Positions 19,094 to 28,134 of a DNA stretch of 64,000 nucleotides are shown one piece after another. The notes under the pieces were generated by a model. That model saw only the letters and a program-made list of their open reading frames with translations, was not told where the DNA came from and did not search any database. This stretch comes from DMER64 sp964542305 (GTDB lineage: Bacteria > Bacteroidota > Bacteroidia > Bacteroidales > UBA932). The stretch is from the NCBI GenBank assembly GCA_964542305.1, contig CAZITX010000001.1, forward strand, positions 113,490 through 177,489. The letters are read 5' to 3'. Each line of letters starts with the position of its first letter. Position 1 is the stretch's first letter. The translations under genes were made by a program, and so were the position numbers.

Positions 19094-20383
19094 ATGACAA
19101 CAGAGAAAAAAAGCTACGTATTGCCAATCATAATGATGATTGCACTATTCGGGATGATCTCATTTGTGACCAACCTGGCAGCACCTATGGGACAAGTATT
19201 GAAAGAACAATTTGGAGCATCCAATTTCCAGGGGTTACTTGGTAATGCGGCTAACTTCATAGCCTATGCCGTAATGGGGATACCGGGAGGTATGCTCCTG
19301 CAGCGGATAGGGTATAAAAAAACAGCCCTTATAGCAATAGCCATCGGTTTTCTGGGCGTATTCATTCAGTTCCTTTCAGGACATTCGTCAGAAACCGCCG
19401 CGTTCAGCATCTATCTTCTGGGTGCATTTGTTGCCGGTTTTTCCATGTGTTTGCTGAACACGGTGGTGAATCCCATGCTCAACACCCTGGGTGGAGGCGG
19501 AAATAAAGGAAACCAGCTTATACAGGTAGGAGGTTCCTTTAACTCAGTAATGGCTACGCTTACACCTGCCCTGGTAGGTATTTTAATTGGTGAAGCAGCC
19601 AAAGCCAACATCAAGGATGTATTCCCGGTACTGTACATTGCCCTGGGAGTTTTTGCCCTGGTATTTTTAGTATTACTGGCAGTCAAGATCCCCGAACCTC
19701 ATGTGGCTCAAAGCAAAGAACCTTTAAAACAATTGATGACAGGAGCCCTCAAATACAGGCATTTTATATTGGGCGCTGTTGCCATTTTCGTATATGTAGG
19801 CGTGGAAGTGGGTACTCCCGGCATAATGATTTACTGGCTGTCGGACAATCCCGAAGTAGGAAAAACCATTGCAGGTTTTGTAGCAGGGACTTACTGGCTG
19901 CTTATGTTGGTGGGGCGTCTGATAGGTGCCTCCGTGGGAAGCAAAATATCAAGTAAAGTTATGTTATCTGTGACTTCGGCCATAGGTCTTCTTTTGATTT
20001 TCCTTACCATATTCTCATCTACTGAAACTATGGTTTCTCTGCCCGTTTTGCAGCGTTCACCCCTGGGCGCCCTTTCGTTTGGGATGGCCGAGGTTCCCAT
20101 TAATGCTATGTTTATCGTATTGGTGGGCCTGTGTACCTCCATAATGTGGGGCAGTATTTTCAACCTGGCAGTGGAAGGATTGGGCAAATATACGGCGGCA
20201 GCTTCCGGCATCTTCATGGTATTGGTATGCGGGGGCGGTATTCTTCCCGCGATCCAGGGATTTGTTGCAGACAAGGCCGGTTATATATCCAGTTACTGGG
20301 TGATCATCATAGGACTGGGTTACCTGTTGTTCTATGCCCTGGTGGGATCAATCAACAAAAATAAAGAAATCCAAACTCAATAA
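19094..20383 (+). CDS. MFS sugar transporter (FucP / glucose-galactose permease type)
   Basis: An inner-membrane sugar:proton symporter of 429 residues with about 12 membrane segments, for example LPIIMMIALFGMISFVTNLA at the start. It fits the FucP-like sugar MFS family, which carries glucose, galactose, fucose or arabinose: note the GNAANFIAYAVMGIPGGMLLQRIGYKK loop between TM2 and TM3 and LNTVVNPMLNTLGGGGNKGNQLIQ after TM4. I prefer ATG 19094 (MTTEKKSYV) over the more upstream ATG at 19049, which starts directly after the -7 box. It is followed by the ROK kinase after three bases, so the imported sugar is probably phosphorylated by one of the two kinases. I cannot determine the sugar. Confidence 0.87.
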   Translation: MTTEKKSYVLPIIMMIALFGMISFVTNLAAPMGQVLKEQFGASNFQGLLGNAANFIAYAVMGIPGGMLLQRIGYKKTALIAIAIGFLGVFIQFLSGHSSETAAFSIYLLGAFVAGFSMCLLNTVVNPMLNTLGGGGNKGNQLIQVGGSFNSVMATLTPALVGILIGEAAKANIKDVFPVLYIALGVFALVFLVLLAVKIPEPHVAQSKEPLKQLMTGALKYRHFILGAVAIFVYVGVEVGTPGIMIYWLSDNPEVGKTIAGFVAGTYWLLMLVGRLIGASVGSKISSKVMLSVTSAIGLLLIFLTIFSSTETMVSLPVLQRSPLGALSFGMAEVPINAMFIVLVGLCTSIMWGSIFNLAVEGLGKYTAAASGIFMVLVCGGGILPAIQGFVADKAGYISSYWVIIIGLGYLLFYALVGSINKNKEIQTQ

Positions 20384-20386
20384 ATT

Positions 20387-21373
20387 ATGGGAAAACCTTA
20401 CGTAGTAGGCATTGACATAGGAGGTCAAAGCACAAAACTGGGCGTTGTGGATGCCCGTGGGAACATTATTATTCAAACTTCATTCGACACACGTGATATT
20501 ACAACGTTGAAGGGGTATATGGACGTACTGGAGAAAACACTTTCCAGGATCATCAATGCTCCGGCAGTGGGAGGAAAAGAAAAAGTGAAAGGGATCGGTA
20601 TTGGTGCTCCCAACGGCAATTACTATAAAGGGACAATTGAGTCTGCCCCCAATCTGAAGTGGGCAAAAGATAAGCACGGAAATCCGGAAGTTGTCTACCT
20701 GAAAAAAAACGTAGAAACTGCCCTGGGATTGCCCGTTGTGGTTACTAACGATGCCAATGCCGCGGCACAGGGAGAAATGATCTACGGTGCGGCCAAAGGC
20801 ATGAAAAATTTCATTGAGATCACCCTTGGAACTGGTGTGGGCAGCGGGATCATTATTGACGGGAAAGTAGTATACGGCCATGATGGCTTTGCCGGGGAAT
20901 TGGGTCATACCACTTCCGTGCGCAGAACCGGAAGGCTTTGCAATTGCGGGAAAGTGGGATGTTTGGAAACTTATGCCTCGGCAATCGGGGTAGCCAGGAC
21001 AGCCCGGGAATTGCTGGAGATTGAACCTAAAAGGCCCAGCATCCTGAGAAACATGCCCGCCGATGAGATAACCTCCAAGGATGTTGCCGAGGCGGCTGCC
21101 AAAGGAGATGAACTGTCGGTGGATGTCTTTAACTACACCGGCCGCTTGTTGGGAGAAGCCTTTGCCGATTTTGTCGCTTTCAGCGCCCCCGAGGCCATTA
21201 TTCTCTTTGGCGGCCTGGCGCAGGCAGGGGAACTGATCTTTAAACCCACCGTACAGGCTATGGAAGACAACCTGTTGTCTATCTGGAAAGGAAAAGTGAA
21301 AGTGCTTCATTCCGAATTGCCCGGATCCGAGGCGGCGATCCTGGGATCGGCCGCCCTGGCGTGGGAATTGTAA
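20387..21373 (+). CDS. ROK-family sugar kinase (glucokinase-like)
   Basis: A 328-residue cytoplasmic ROK kinase that phosphorylates a hexose, most likely glucose, at C6 using ATP. Features are the N-terminal phosphate loop GIDIGGQSTKLGVVD, the catalytic-Asp segment TNDANAAAQGE (120-130), the sugar-binding GELGHT with His174, and the zinc motif CNCGKVGCLE (Cys185, Cys187, Cys192). There is no N-terminal helix-turn-helix, so it is an enzyme rather than a ROK repressor. It lies three bases after the permease and 11 bases before galactokinase. Confidence 0.88.
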   Translation: MGKPYVVGIDIGGQSTKLGVVDARGNIIIQTSFDTRDITTLKGYMDVLEKTLSRIINAPAVGGKEKVKGIGIGAPNGNYYKGTIESAPNLKWAKDKHGNPEVVYLKKNVETALGLPVVVTNDANAAAQGEMIYGAAKGMKNFIEITLGTGVGSGIIIDGKVVYGHDGFAGELGHTTSVRRTGRLCNCGKVGCLETYASAIGVARTARELLEIEPKRPSILRNMPADEITSKDVAEAAAKGDELSVDVFNYTGRLLGEAFADFVAFSAPEAIILFGGLAQAGELIFKPTVQAMEDNLLSIWKGKVKVLHSELPGSEAAILGSAALAWEL

Positions 21374-21384
21374 AAAGCATTTGT

Positions 21385-22539
21385 ATGGATATTGACATTA
21401 TCAAAAAACAGTTTAAAGAAAAATTCGGGGATCCTGCCGGTTGGGTGTACGCTTCACCCGGCAGGATCAATCTCATTGGGGAACATACCGATTATAACGG
21501 CGGTTTTGTTTTCCCGGGAGCTATTGACAAAGGCATGGTGGCCGTGATCCGCAGGAACGGGACCGGCAAAGTCCGCGCCTGGTCGGTGGATTTGCAGGAT
21601 TATGCCGAATTCACTATGGAAGAAAGCAGTCTGCCCAAAGCATCCTGGGCGCGGTACATCTTTGGGGTATGCCGTGAGATGGTCAAGCGGGGTGCGCTGC
21701 CCGGAGGTTTTGACACGGCTTTTGCCGGGGACGTTCCCCTGGGTGCCGGCATGTCTTCTTCTGCCGCGCTGGAAAGCACTTATGCCTTTGCCCTGAATGA
21801 TATGTTCTCCCTGGGAATCGATAAATTTGAACTGGCACGTATAGGACAGGCTACGGAACATAATTACGTGGGTGTGAAATGCGGGATCATGGACCAATTT
21901 GCCTCCCTTTTCGGAAAAGAAGGCAGCCTGATCCGCCTGGACACCCGGTCCATGGAATACAAATATTTCCCGTTCCATCCCCAAGGCTACAAGCTGGTTT
22001 TACTGGATACTGCGGTAAAGCATGAACTGGCTTCTTCTGCTTACAACAAACGCCGTGAATCTTGTGAAAATGCGGCCCGCGTTGTGCGAGAGAACGGACA
22101 TCCCACGGTGGAATTCCTCCGGGATGTTACCATGGATATGCTCAAAGAGGTAAAAGACAAGCTTTCAGAGGAAGATTTCAAGCGAGCCGAATACGTTGTG
22201 GGTGAAACCCAGCGGGTCCTTGAGGTAAGCGATGCCCTGGAAAGGGATGATTACGAAACGGTAGGCCGGATGATGTACCTGACGCATGACGGAATGAGCC
22301 GTCTGTATGAGGTTAGTTGTGAAGAACTCGATTTTCTGAACGACGTGGCCAAAGAATGCGGTGTTACCGGATCGCGCGTTATGGGAGGCGGTTTTGGCGG
22401 GTGTACCATCAATCTGGTGAAAGATGCTTTGTACGTGGAATTCCTGGCAAAGGCAAAAGAACAATTTGCCGCCAAATTCGGTCATGAGCCCAAAGTATAT
22501 GAGGTGGTAATCAGCGACGGAGCCCGCAGGATCTCTTAG
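21385..22539 (+). CDS. galK: Galactokinase
   Basis: Phosphorylates galactose to galactose-1-phosphate, the first Leloir step. The 384-residue GHMP kinase has the galactokinase signature GRINLIGEHTDYNGG (26-40), the ATP-binding motif PLGAGMSSSAALE, the KCGIMDQFAS catalytic-Asp segment, and the C-terminal GGGFGGCT loop. A GTG in frame at 21361 lies inside the ROK gene, so I chose ATG 21385. No epimerase or uridylyltransferase is in the window. Its presence behind an arabinofuranosidase suggests the polysaccharide also carries galactose, for example arabinogalactan side chains or galactosylated arabinoxylan. The stop overlaps the convergent deacylase gene by four bases. Confidence 0.95.
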   Translation: MDIDIIKKQFKEKFGDPAGWVYASPGRINLIGEHTDYNGGFVFPGAIDKGMVAVIRRNGTGKVRAWSVDLQDYAEFTMEESSLPKASWARYIFGVCREMVKRGALPGGFDTAFAGDVPLGAGMSSSAALESTYAFALNDMFSLGIDKFELARIGQATEHNYVGVKCGIMDQFASLFGKEGSLIRLDTRSMEYKYFPFHPQGYKLVLLDTAVKHELASSAYNKRRESCENAARVVRENGHPTVEFLRDVTMDMLKEVKDKLSEEDFKRAEYVVGETQRVLEVSDALERDDYETVGRMMYLTHDGMSRLYEVSCEELDFLNDVAKECGVTGSRVMGGGFGGCTINLVKDALYVEFLAKAKEQFAAKFGHEPKVYEVVISDGARRIS

Positions 22540-23048
22540 TCAGAAAGTTTCGGTTGGTCAATATCCAGGAAAACCCAGGTATTGCCAACCAGTTCCAGGA
22601 AGCGGAAGAAATCAGTTTTTGAAATGACGGCCGTAAAGCGGTTGTCGTTGGGATGAAAACTGATCTCTTTCGCTGTCTTTAATTTCTCATCCAGGAACAA
22701 TACCACGTGGTTTTCCGGGTCGTTGATCAGACCAAATGGGGATACGGAGCCGGGTTCAACACCCAGGTAGCGCATCATCCGTTTGGGAGAGGCAAAAGTC
22801 AATTTGCCCTGACGGAGCATTTTCTCAATCCGGTGAATGGGTAATTGCCTCTTCCAATCGAAAACCACCAGGTAATGTCTGTTACCTTTGTGATTCCTGA
22901 AGAAAAGGTTTTTGCAATGTTGGGCATCAATGTCTTTCCAATAGGCTATCGCATCTTCCGCTGTAGGCAATGGCGGATGTTGGTACAAACGGTATGAAAT
23001 ATTCCAGGTTTCAAGTTGTTTCAGGACTCTATCCTTGCTCTCTTCCAT
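22536..23048 (-). CDS. YbaK/ProX-type aminoacyl-tRNA deacylase
   Basis: A 170-residue single-domain protein of the YbaK / PrdX group, which hydrolyses mischarged tRNAs, typically Ala-tRNA-Pro, in trans. The family pattern is visible: YQHPPLPTAEDA near residue 22, the Lys in CKNLFFRNHKGNRHYLVVFDW, FASPKRMMRYLGVEPGSVSPFGLIND, and the C-terminal FHPNDNRFTAVIS. The length and lack of fusion fit PrdX-like proteins. The exact amino acid edited cannot be told from the sequence. The start is supported by a -7 box four bases upstream. It is divergent from the GNAT gene and convergent on galK. Confidence 0.88.
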   Translation of the reverse strand: MEESKDRVLKQLETWNISYRLYQHPPLPTAEDAIAYWKDIDAQHCKNLFFRNHKGNRHYLVVFDWKRQLPIHRIEKMLRQGKLTFASPKRMMRYLGVEPGSVSPFGLINDPENHVVLFLDEKLKTAKEISFHPNDNRFTAVISKTDFFRFLELVGNTWVFLDIDQPKLSD

Positions 23049-23052
23049 AGTG

Positions 23053-23060
23053 CAAAAATA
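23053..23060 (-). promoter_or_regulatory. -7 box of the YbaK/ProX gene
   Basis: TATTTTTG on the minus strand, four bases (CACT) before the ATG at 23048. It sits back to back with the plus-strand box, two bases apart, inside an imperfect palindrome. Confidence 0.6.
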
Positions 23061-23062
23061 CG

Positions 23063-23070
23063 TATATTTG
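23063..23070 (+). promoter_or_regulatory. -7 box of the GNAT gene
   Basis: TATATTTG, four bases (CTTT) before the ATG at 23075. Confidence 0.6.
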
Positions 23071-23074
23071 CTTT

Positions 23075-23548
23075 ATGATAATAAGAAAAGCGACAAAAGA
23101 GGATGCCGTCGTTCTGGCGCAAAACCAGGTACAGATGGCCCTGGAATCCGAAAACATCGTTTTGGAATACCCGATGGTTAAAAAAGGCACCGATGCCTAC
23201 CTGGCAGATGAACACCGCGGAACGGCATACATTGCCGAGATCGACGGAAAGATCGCAGGATCCTTGCTGGTAACCAAAGAATGGAGTGATTGGCGGAATG
23301 CGTGGATTTGGTGGATCCAGAGTGTTTATACCGTTCCGGAGTTTCGCCGGCAGGGAGTCTACAAGGCTTTGTACCGCTATTTGCAGAATCTGGTGCAACA
23401 ATCAGATGATGTGATGGGGATACGCCTCTATGCGGCCAAAACCAACGGGAATGCCCTGGAAACATACCGCAGGCTGGGTATGACAGATCAGCACTATGTT
23501 ACTTTTGAATGGCTGAAAGATCCTGATACCTTCAAACCGCAAACATGA
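23075..23548 (+). CDS. GNAT-family N-acetyltransferase
   Basis: A 157-residue GCN5-related acetyltransferase. The fold is recognisable from MIIRKATKEDA at the N-terminus, the beta4 strand WIQSVYTVPEFRRQGVYKALYRYL with the acetyl-CoA-binding R/Q-x-x-G-x-A/Y pattern (RRQGVY), and the C-terminal YAAKTNGNALETYRRLGM. The substrate is unknown. Its stop overlaps the start of the metallophosphoesterase gene (ATGA), so the two are translationally coupled. Confidence 0.88.
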   Translation: MIIRKATKEDAVVLAQNQVQMALESENIVLEYPMVKKGTDAYLADEHRGTAYIAEIDGKIAGSLLVTKEWSDWRNAWIWWIQSVYTVPEFRRQGVYKALYRYLQNLVQQSDDVMGIRLYAAKTNGNALETYRRLGMTDQHYVTFEWLKDPDTFKPQT

Positions 23549-24657
23549 AGCATTTCGGCTTTTTTTTTACCTTATTGTTAATCATCTACGCGGCAGGCAC
23601 CGCTTACGTTCTTTACAGGGGATATGTATGGTCACCGTTCCGGGGTGAAGTATTGAAATGGATATGCATTATTGCCGGGTCTTTTTTCATGCTTTCATTT
23701 CCGCTGATGAACATGATTCCCTTGCCGTGGCCGGGGATACAGGCGGTTTGGATGAAATTATCTTACACGTGGCTGGTATTCGTGCTCTATGCCTTTATGT
23801 TGCTCCTGGTTGTGGATATTGCCTCGGGCGTTTTGCATCTGTTCCGCATCAGGTGTGGAATTCCCTTGCCCGTCCGTTCTGTTCTTTGGTTTGCAGGTCT
23901 TGCACTTATAGCAGCCCTCCTTGTAACAGGCAACCTAAAATACAGGAATTTTGTGCGAAGAGAAGTTGATCTTGGGTTTCCTAAGCCCGTTAAAATGCTG
24001 GCAATAAGCGACCTTCACCTGGGATTGCTGGTGGATGCCAAAAGATTGGAAAAATTTGTGGAGGCTATCAACCGGGAACATCCGGACGTGATACTTATAG
24101 CGGGTGACCTGGTGGATCGTTCAATAAGTCATGTACAGGAACAGGGAATGGGCGAAATCCTTAGAAGAATTGAAACCACCCTGGGCGTGTATGCAATTCC
24201 CGGAAATCATGAATTTTACGCCGGAGAGGAAGAAACATTTGCATGGATGGAAAATCAGGGCATTACCGTACTCAGGGATTCTGTGGTCATGATCCCCGGG
24301 GTTGCTTATATATTGGGCAGGGAAGACCAATCTGCTCCTGAACGCAAAACGCTCCGGGAAATATGGGAGAACTCGCCTTATGCCGGACAACCTCGCGAGC
24401 TTCCCCTGATAGTTATGGACCATCAGCCGACAAAAACAAATGAAGCTGTTGAATTCGGGGTGGATCTTCAATTATCGGGACATACCCATGCCGGGCAGAT
24501 CTGGCCGGTGTCGTACATCGTAAAAAAGGCGAATGATCTGTTTTACGGTGAGTATGCAAAGGGGAAAACACTTTTTTACGTTACTTCCGGGCTGGCCATC
24601 TGGGGTCCGCCTTACCGGATTGGTGTTGCTCGCAGCGAGTACGTTGTCATTCAATGA
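23545..24657 (+). CDS. Membrane-anchored metallophosphoesterase
   Basis: A 370-residue protein with about four N-terminal membrane segments (residues 1-130) and a calcineurin-like phosphoesterase domain. The dimetal motifs are all present: AISDLHLG (Asp155-Gly160 region), IAGDLVDR, GNHEFY and SGHTHAGQIWP. This architecture resembles YaeI/YkuE-type enzymes, which act on lipid or phosphodiester substrates at the membrane; the substrate here is unknown. It is coupled to the upstream GNAT gene by an ATGA overlap, and overlaps the convergent BtuB gene by seven bases at its 3' end. Confidence 0.88.
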   Translation: MKHFGFFFTLLLIIYAAGTAYVLYRGYVWSPFRGEVLKWICIIAGSFFMLSFPLMNMIPLPWPGIQAVWMKLSYTWLVFVLYAFMLLLVVDIASGVLHLFRIRCGIPLPVRSVLWFAGLALIAALLVTGNLKYRNFVRREVDLGFPKPVKMLAISDLHLGLLVDAKRLEKFVEAINREHPDVILIAGDLVDRSISHVQEQGMGEILRRIETTLGVYAIPGNHEFYAGEEETFAWMENQGITVLRDSVVMIPGVAYILGREDQSAPERKTLREIWENSPYAGQPRELPLIVMDHQPTKTNEAVEFGVDLQLSGHTHAGQIWPVSYIVKKANDLFYGEYAKGKTLFYVTSGLAIWGPPYRIGVARSEYVVIQ

Positions 24658-26684
24658 AACAGGGGTGTTATTCCTATGGATAGGGTATAATTGATACCGG
24701 GCATGGGCCTGGCCAGGACCGATTCGTATTCTTCATCAAACAGATTTCGGACAATTCCCTTCAGATTGATGATTACTCGCGGCAAGCGGATGACGGTTTC
24801 CAGGGAGATGTCGTTCATAAAATAGGGGGAAAGCACCCCAATGCGGCTGCCGGTCTGGTTGCTGGATGTTGTAAACCGTTCGCTGTAATAAGTCCATTGG
24901 TACATGAAGGTCCATGCTTTCCAGGATACGCGTCCCGTGACGGCCGAAGAAAATTCCGGGATGTATACCAATTGTTTCCCAATAGCCTGATCGGCCCAGT
25001 TGACAGGATCTCCCAGGTTTATGGATCTGGTCCATGCAAAGTGCCCGTCAGCTGCCAGTTTCCAGTTTTTATTCAGTATCACGGACAAGGATCCGTTTAC
25101 TTCCGTACCGTAGCTCTTTACCTGTTTTACATTCACCGGCGACCAGAATCCCTTGAAGGTAGGCAACCAAACGATCCAGTTGTCAATAAGGGAATAATAC
25201 CCGGTCACGCTGCCGTTCCAGGAATAACGCGTTCCTTTGTGAGTGCTTGCTATACCTCCGTCAAAAGTAATCCCTTGTTCGGGTTTAAGATTGGGATTGC
25301 CACCGGGCATAAAATACAGGTCATTGAGCGTGGGATAACGAAAATTCCGGGCAGCAGAAGCTTTCAGCACGATTTCACCCCGGCGCGAGACCAAAAACTC
25401 GGCAAAAAAGGAAGGGATCAAAGGTGTGAATTCCGTGCCGTACAGATCTTTCCTCAGGTCTACGGAAAACCCCAGGCGTTCTACGGGCCGGTATTTGACA
25501 GACAGAAATCCGGAGGCTTCCAGGCGTGCCTGTTCGTATCCCATGATGTTCTGTTTGCCTTCAACCGATACTACGGCGTTGTCCATGCTTGTTACAAAAT
25601 GTTGATTTGCGGTCAGTTTTCCGGAAAACATCCATTTGTTTATGTACCATTCGGTTTCTAACTGGGAAAAGAATGTGTTCACGTAACTTTGGGCATGGAC
25701 CATATTGGCCCACTGGTCTTCTCCCAGGTCGCGTTTGTATTCATAGAGCAGATCCGTATAGGTGTATCCGGCTTTGGCTTCCCATTTGGAACGTTGTTGC
25801 AGTTGGCGCCACCGGATGACACCCCTGAAAGAGTTTTCCCTCTGATTGTTCCTTACACTCGTATTCTCTTTGTAATCTACATTCAACAATGGGATACCGC
25901 GGTCAGTCCGGCTGTACCAGGCTGACATATTCCAGTTGCCCCATCCGGATCCTTTAAAGTCAATGTCCTGCAAAACATGAAAGTCACGGAAAGATCCGTT
26001 TTGATTTTGTTCCCCGGGGTATTCAAAGCCCGTAATATTTCCCTGCTGGTCGTAATAAAAAGTCTTCTTCCTGTAATTGGTGTAAGGGTAATCATTTGCA
26101 GAAGAAGCAAAATAGAATCTTGTGGAGGTTTTCCATTTGTTTTTACCGAAGGAGACCTGCAGAAAATCGTCAAAAGTGCGGAAACTTCCGATTCCCTGTA
26201 TGAAATGGAGATGAAGGCCTTCTGCGGGGATGGTTCGGGTAGACAGGGCAATGGCACCTCCCAGGCCTCCGGAAGCAACGATTACCGAGCCGGGACCGTG
26301 GTACAAATGGGCTTCGTCAATAAAATAGGAGGGGATGGTGGAAAAGTCCACCATACCCAGCATGGGTGAATTGAGTTTCATCCCGTTCCAGGTTACCTGG
26401 GTATGAGACGGAGAAGTCCCGCGGAAAGAAGCCGTGGATAGCGTTGCCCTTCCGTAGCTTTTAATAAAAACAGTGCTGTTTTGGGAAAGGACCTGTGCCA
26501 GGGACCCGGAAATATCGTTGCGAAGCCCTGCCGAATCGAGCGAAGTTTTCTGCACTCCCATATCCCGGAGCCTTCTCTGGGCAACAACCCGGATGGAATC
26601 CAATTGCCTGACCGGTACCGTGTCCTGCGCTTTAAGCACAAAAGGGCAGAACAGCATAAAATACAGTAAGACAAGGTGTTTCAT
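24651..26684 (-). CDS. btuB: TonB-dependent outer-membrane receptor, probable cobalamin transporter (BtuB)
   Basis: A 677-residue outer-membrane receptor with a signal peptide ending near LKAQ (residue 19), a plug domain (VRQLDSIRVVAQRRL, then GTSPSHTQVTWNGMKLNSPMLG and HGPGSVIVASGGLGGAI), a barrel, and the terminal INYTLSIGITPLFH. There is no SusC-like N-terminal domain. The call as vitamin B12 importer rests on context: it is the last gene of a four-gene operon headed by a cobalamin riboswitch and containing a BtuG-like propeller. The ATG overlaps the stop of the preceding gene (TAATG). Confidence 0.87.
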   Translation of the reverse strand: MKHLVLLYFMLFCPFVLKAQDTVPVRQLDSIRVVAQRRLRDMGVQKTSLDSAGLRNDISGSLAQVLSQNSTVFIKSYGRATLSTASFRGTSPSHTQVTWNGMKLNSPMLGMVDFSTIPSYFIDEAHLYHGPGSVIVASGGLGGAIALSTRTIPAEGLHLHFIQGIGSFRTFDDFLQVSFGKNKWKTSTRFYFASSANDYPYTNYRKKTFYYDQQGNITGFEYPGEQNQNGSFRDFHVLQDIDFKGSGWGNWNMSAWYSRTDRGIPLLNVDYKENTSVRNNQRENSFRGVIRWRQLQQRSKWEAKAGYTYTDLLYEYKRDLGEDQWANMVHAQSYVNTFFSQLETEWYINKWMFSGKLTANQHFVTSMDNAVVSVEGKQNIMGYEQARLEASGFLSVKYRPVERLGFSVDLRKDLYGTEFTPLIPSFFAEFLVSRRGEIVLKASAARNFRYPTLNDLYFMPGGNPNLKPEQGITFDGGIASTHKGTRYSWNGSVTGYYSLIDNWIVWLPTFKGFWSPVNVKQVKSYGTEVNGSLSVILNKNWKLAADGHFAWTRSINLGDPVNWADQAIGKQLVYIPEFSSAVTGRVSWKAWTFMYQWTYYSERFTTSSNQTGSRIGVLSPYFMNDISLETVIRLPRVIINLKGIVRNLFDEEYESVLARPMPGINYTLSIGITPLFH

Positions 26685-28132
26685 TACTTTATTAGGTTGT
26701 AGTCCCGAATCCCGGTAATTTCCGTGGAGATCTCACCCAACCATCCCGATTTTCCGTTCACCCCTGTCTGTATTTTTACAAAATCAATGAATTCAAGATC
26801 AATGGGATCGCCTTCAGGAGTGACGGCGTCTGAGAGCCTGAACAGGGCCTGACGGTCGTTGTCTGCATACCCCCATTCGTATGGAGGACTTATCCAGGAA
26901 CCCGTTTGAGAAAGGTAATTGCGAGATTCCAGGCAGGTCCCTATAAGCGTGTAATACTCATCTTCTATCCACAGAGGATAATAAGATTCCTGGTCGTGAT
27001 AAGCTCCCAGGTAATCCACAGTTCCCGTTATTCCGTTATTGTCAATCCAATGTACATTGGAGCCTGGTTGGCGGGGTTTAAAATAAGTGATGCTGTAATT
27101 CCTGGTAACCTTTCCGCCCGGGTCTTCGCTTCCCCTGAGCTCAAACCAGCCATCATCCGGCAATCCGTTCCCGTTGCTGTCCTGCATAACCCAAACGATC
27201 CCGGGTTCGGAAGAATTTTCGTGCGCGTTGCCTTCTATTTGTAGGTTGTATCCGCCGTCGTTCACGATGCTGTGGTCAAATCCGGCCACAATATATCCTC
27301 CAAATGCGCCAAGGGAAACGAAGAGGTTGTTTTTAAGCCTCTCTCCGGCATAAAGAATTGCTTCCTGAAGCGTTTTTTCCCCTGAGAAACCTCCCGTTCC
27401 GGATTCGTTTATAAATTGCCCGGGTGCCGGTCTGTAATCATAGATAACGTTCCAGTCTGCCCGGCTGTTGTCCTGCACAGGGCGGAAATACTTCCCGGTA
27501 GGCGCTTCCGGATGCTTGTTTCCCTCTTCGTTTCCCGCCTGTTCACTTACTGTCACTGAAAACCTTATCTCATCACTGCCTTCTGAGTTTTGAGCACTGA
27601 AACAGAAGTTAAAGAGACCGGTTTGCGTGGTGTTAAACTGGTAAATACTGTCCCGGCTGACTTCTACGTCATTGATTATCCAAAGATAAGTTGCGCTTTG
27701 ACAATTTTCAACTATGGGACGCAAGATCAGGGTGCTGTCCGGTTTTATGAAAAAACCTTTCTCCGGGATGGCAAAAAAGATGGCAGGAACGGCTTTCCTT
27801 TCCACGTCTATACGGATGTCTTTGCCAACAGTAATATCCTGCCGGATCACTTTAAAAGTCAGGTAATACGTACCTGGTTGGTCAGCATTAAAAACATATA
27901 CGCTTTGTGTGCTGACCGTCTTCCCGTCCATCAACCAGGCATATACTGCATCTTGTCCGTAACGGACCTGCGGGGCAAGAGTTAATGTGTTTCCCAATTT
28001 CAAAGTATAGATTCCGTCAGGATCTTCCAAAATAATCTCAGGAGCCGGCAGGGTGAATAATTCACGGCCACCGTTGCATCCGCTCAAAAAAATGAGCATC
28101 AAAACCAAGGGAATGTATAGATTCTTTTTCAT
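26684..28132 (-). CDS. PKD-domain surface lipoprotein of the B12 uptake operon
   Basis: A 482-residue lipoprotein with a signal ending LIFLSGC. Two PKD-like beta-sandwich repeats follow (about 35-115 and 120-200, with VYAWLMDGKTVSTQSVYVFN and ATYLWIINDVEVSRDSIYQFN). The C-terminal 270 residues form a cell-surface domain with Asp/Gly-rich loops (VAGFDHSIVNDGGYNLQIEGN, MQDSNGNGLPDDGWFELRGSE). Such proteins accompany BtuB and BtuG in many Bacteroidota; the role is probably in binding or presenting corrinoids at the surface. ATG 28132 follows the BtuG stop by two bases; a GTG six bases upstream overlaps that stop and is an alternative start. Confidence 0.82.
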   Translation of the reverse strand: MKKNLYIPLVLMLIFLSGCNGGRELFTLPAPEIILEDPDGIYTLKLGNTLTLAPQVRYGQDAVYAWLMDGKTVSTQSVYVFNADQPGTYYLTFKVIRQDITVGKDIRIDVERKAVPAIFFAIPEKGFFIKPDSTLILRPIVENCQSATYLWIINDVEVSRDSIYQFNTTQTGLFNFCFSAQNSEGSDEIRFSVTVSEQAGNEEGNKHPEAPTGKYFRPVQDNSRADWNVIYDYRPAPGQFINESGTGGFSGEKTLQEAILYAGERLKNNLFVSLGAFGGYIVAGFDHSIVNDGGYNLQIEGNAHENSSEPGIVWVMQDSNGNGLPDDGWFELRGSEDPGGKVTRNYSITYFKPRQPGSNVHWIDNNGITGTVDYLGAYHDQESYYPLWIEDEYYTLIGTCLESRNYLSQTGSWISPPYEWGYADNDRQALFRLSDAVTPEGDPIDLEFIDFVKIQTGVNGKSGWLGEISTEITGIRDYNLIK

Positions 28133-28134
28133 GT

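Noticed and set aside
20480..21310. A 276-codon minus-strand frame opposite the ROK kinase gene.
   Set aside because: The plus strand carries all ROK motifs; the antisense protein shows no domain, no start signal and no promoter box.
24897..25661. A 254-codon plus-strand frame within btuB.
   Set aside because: Antisense shadow of the receptor gene; rich in Gly, Phe, Arg and Pro without domain features.
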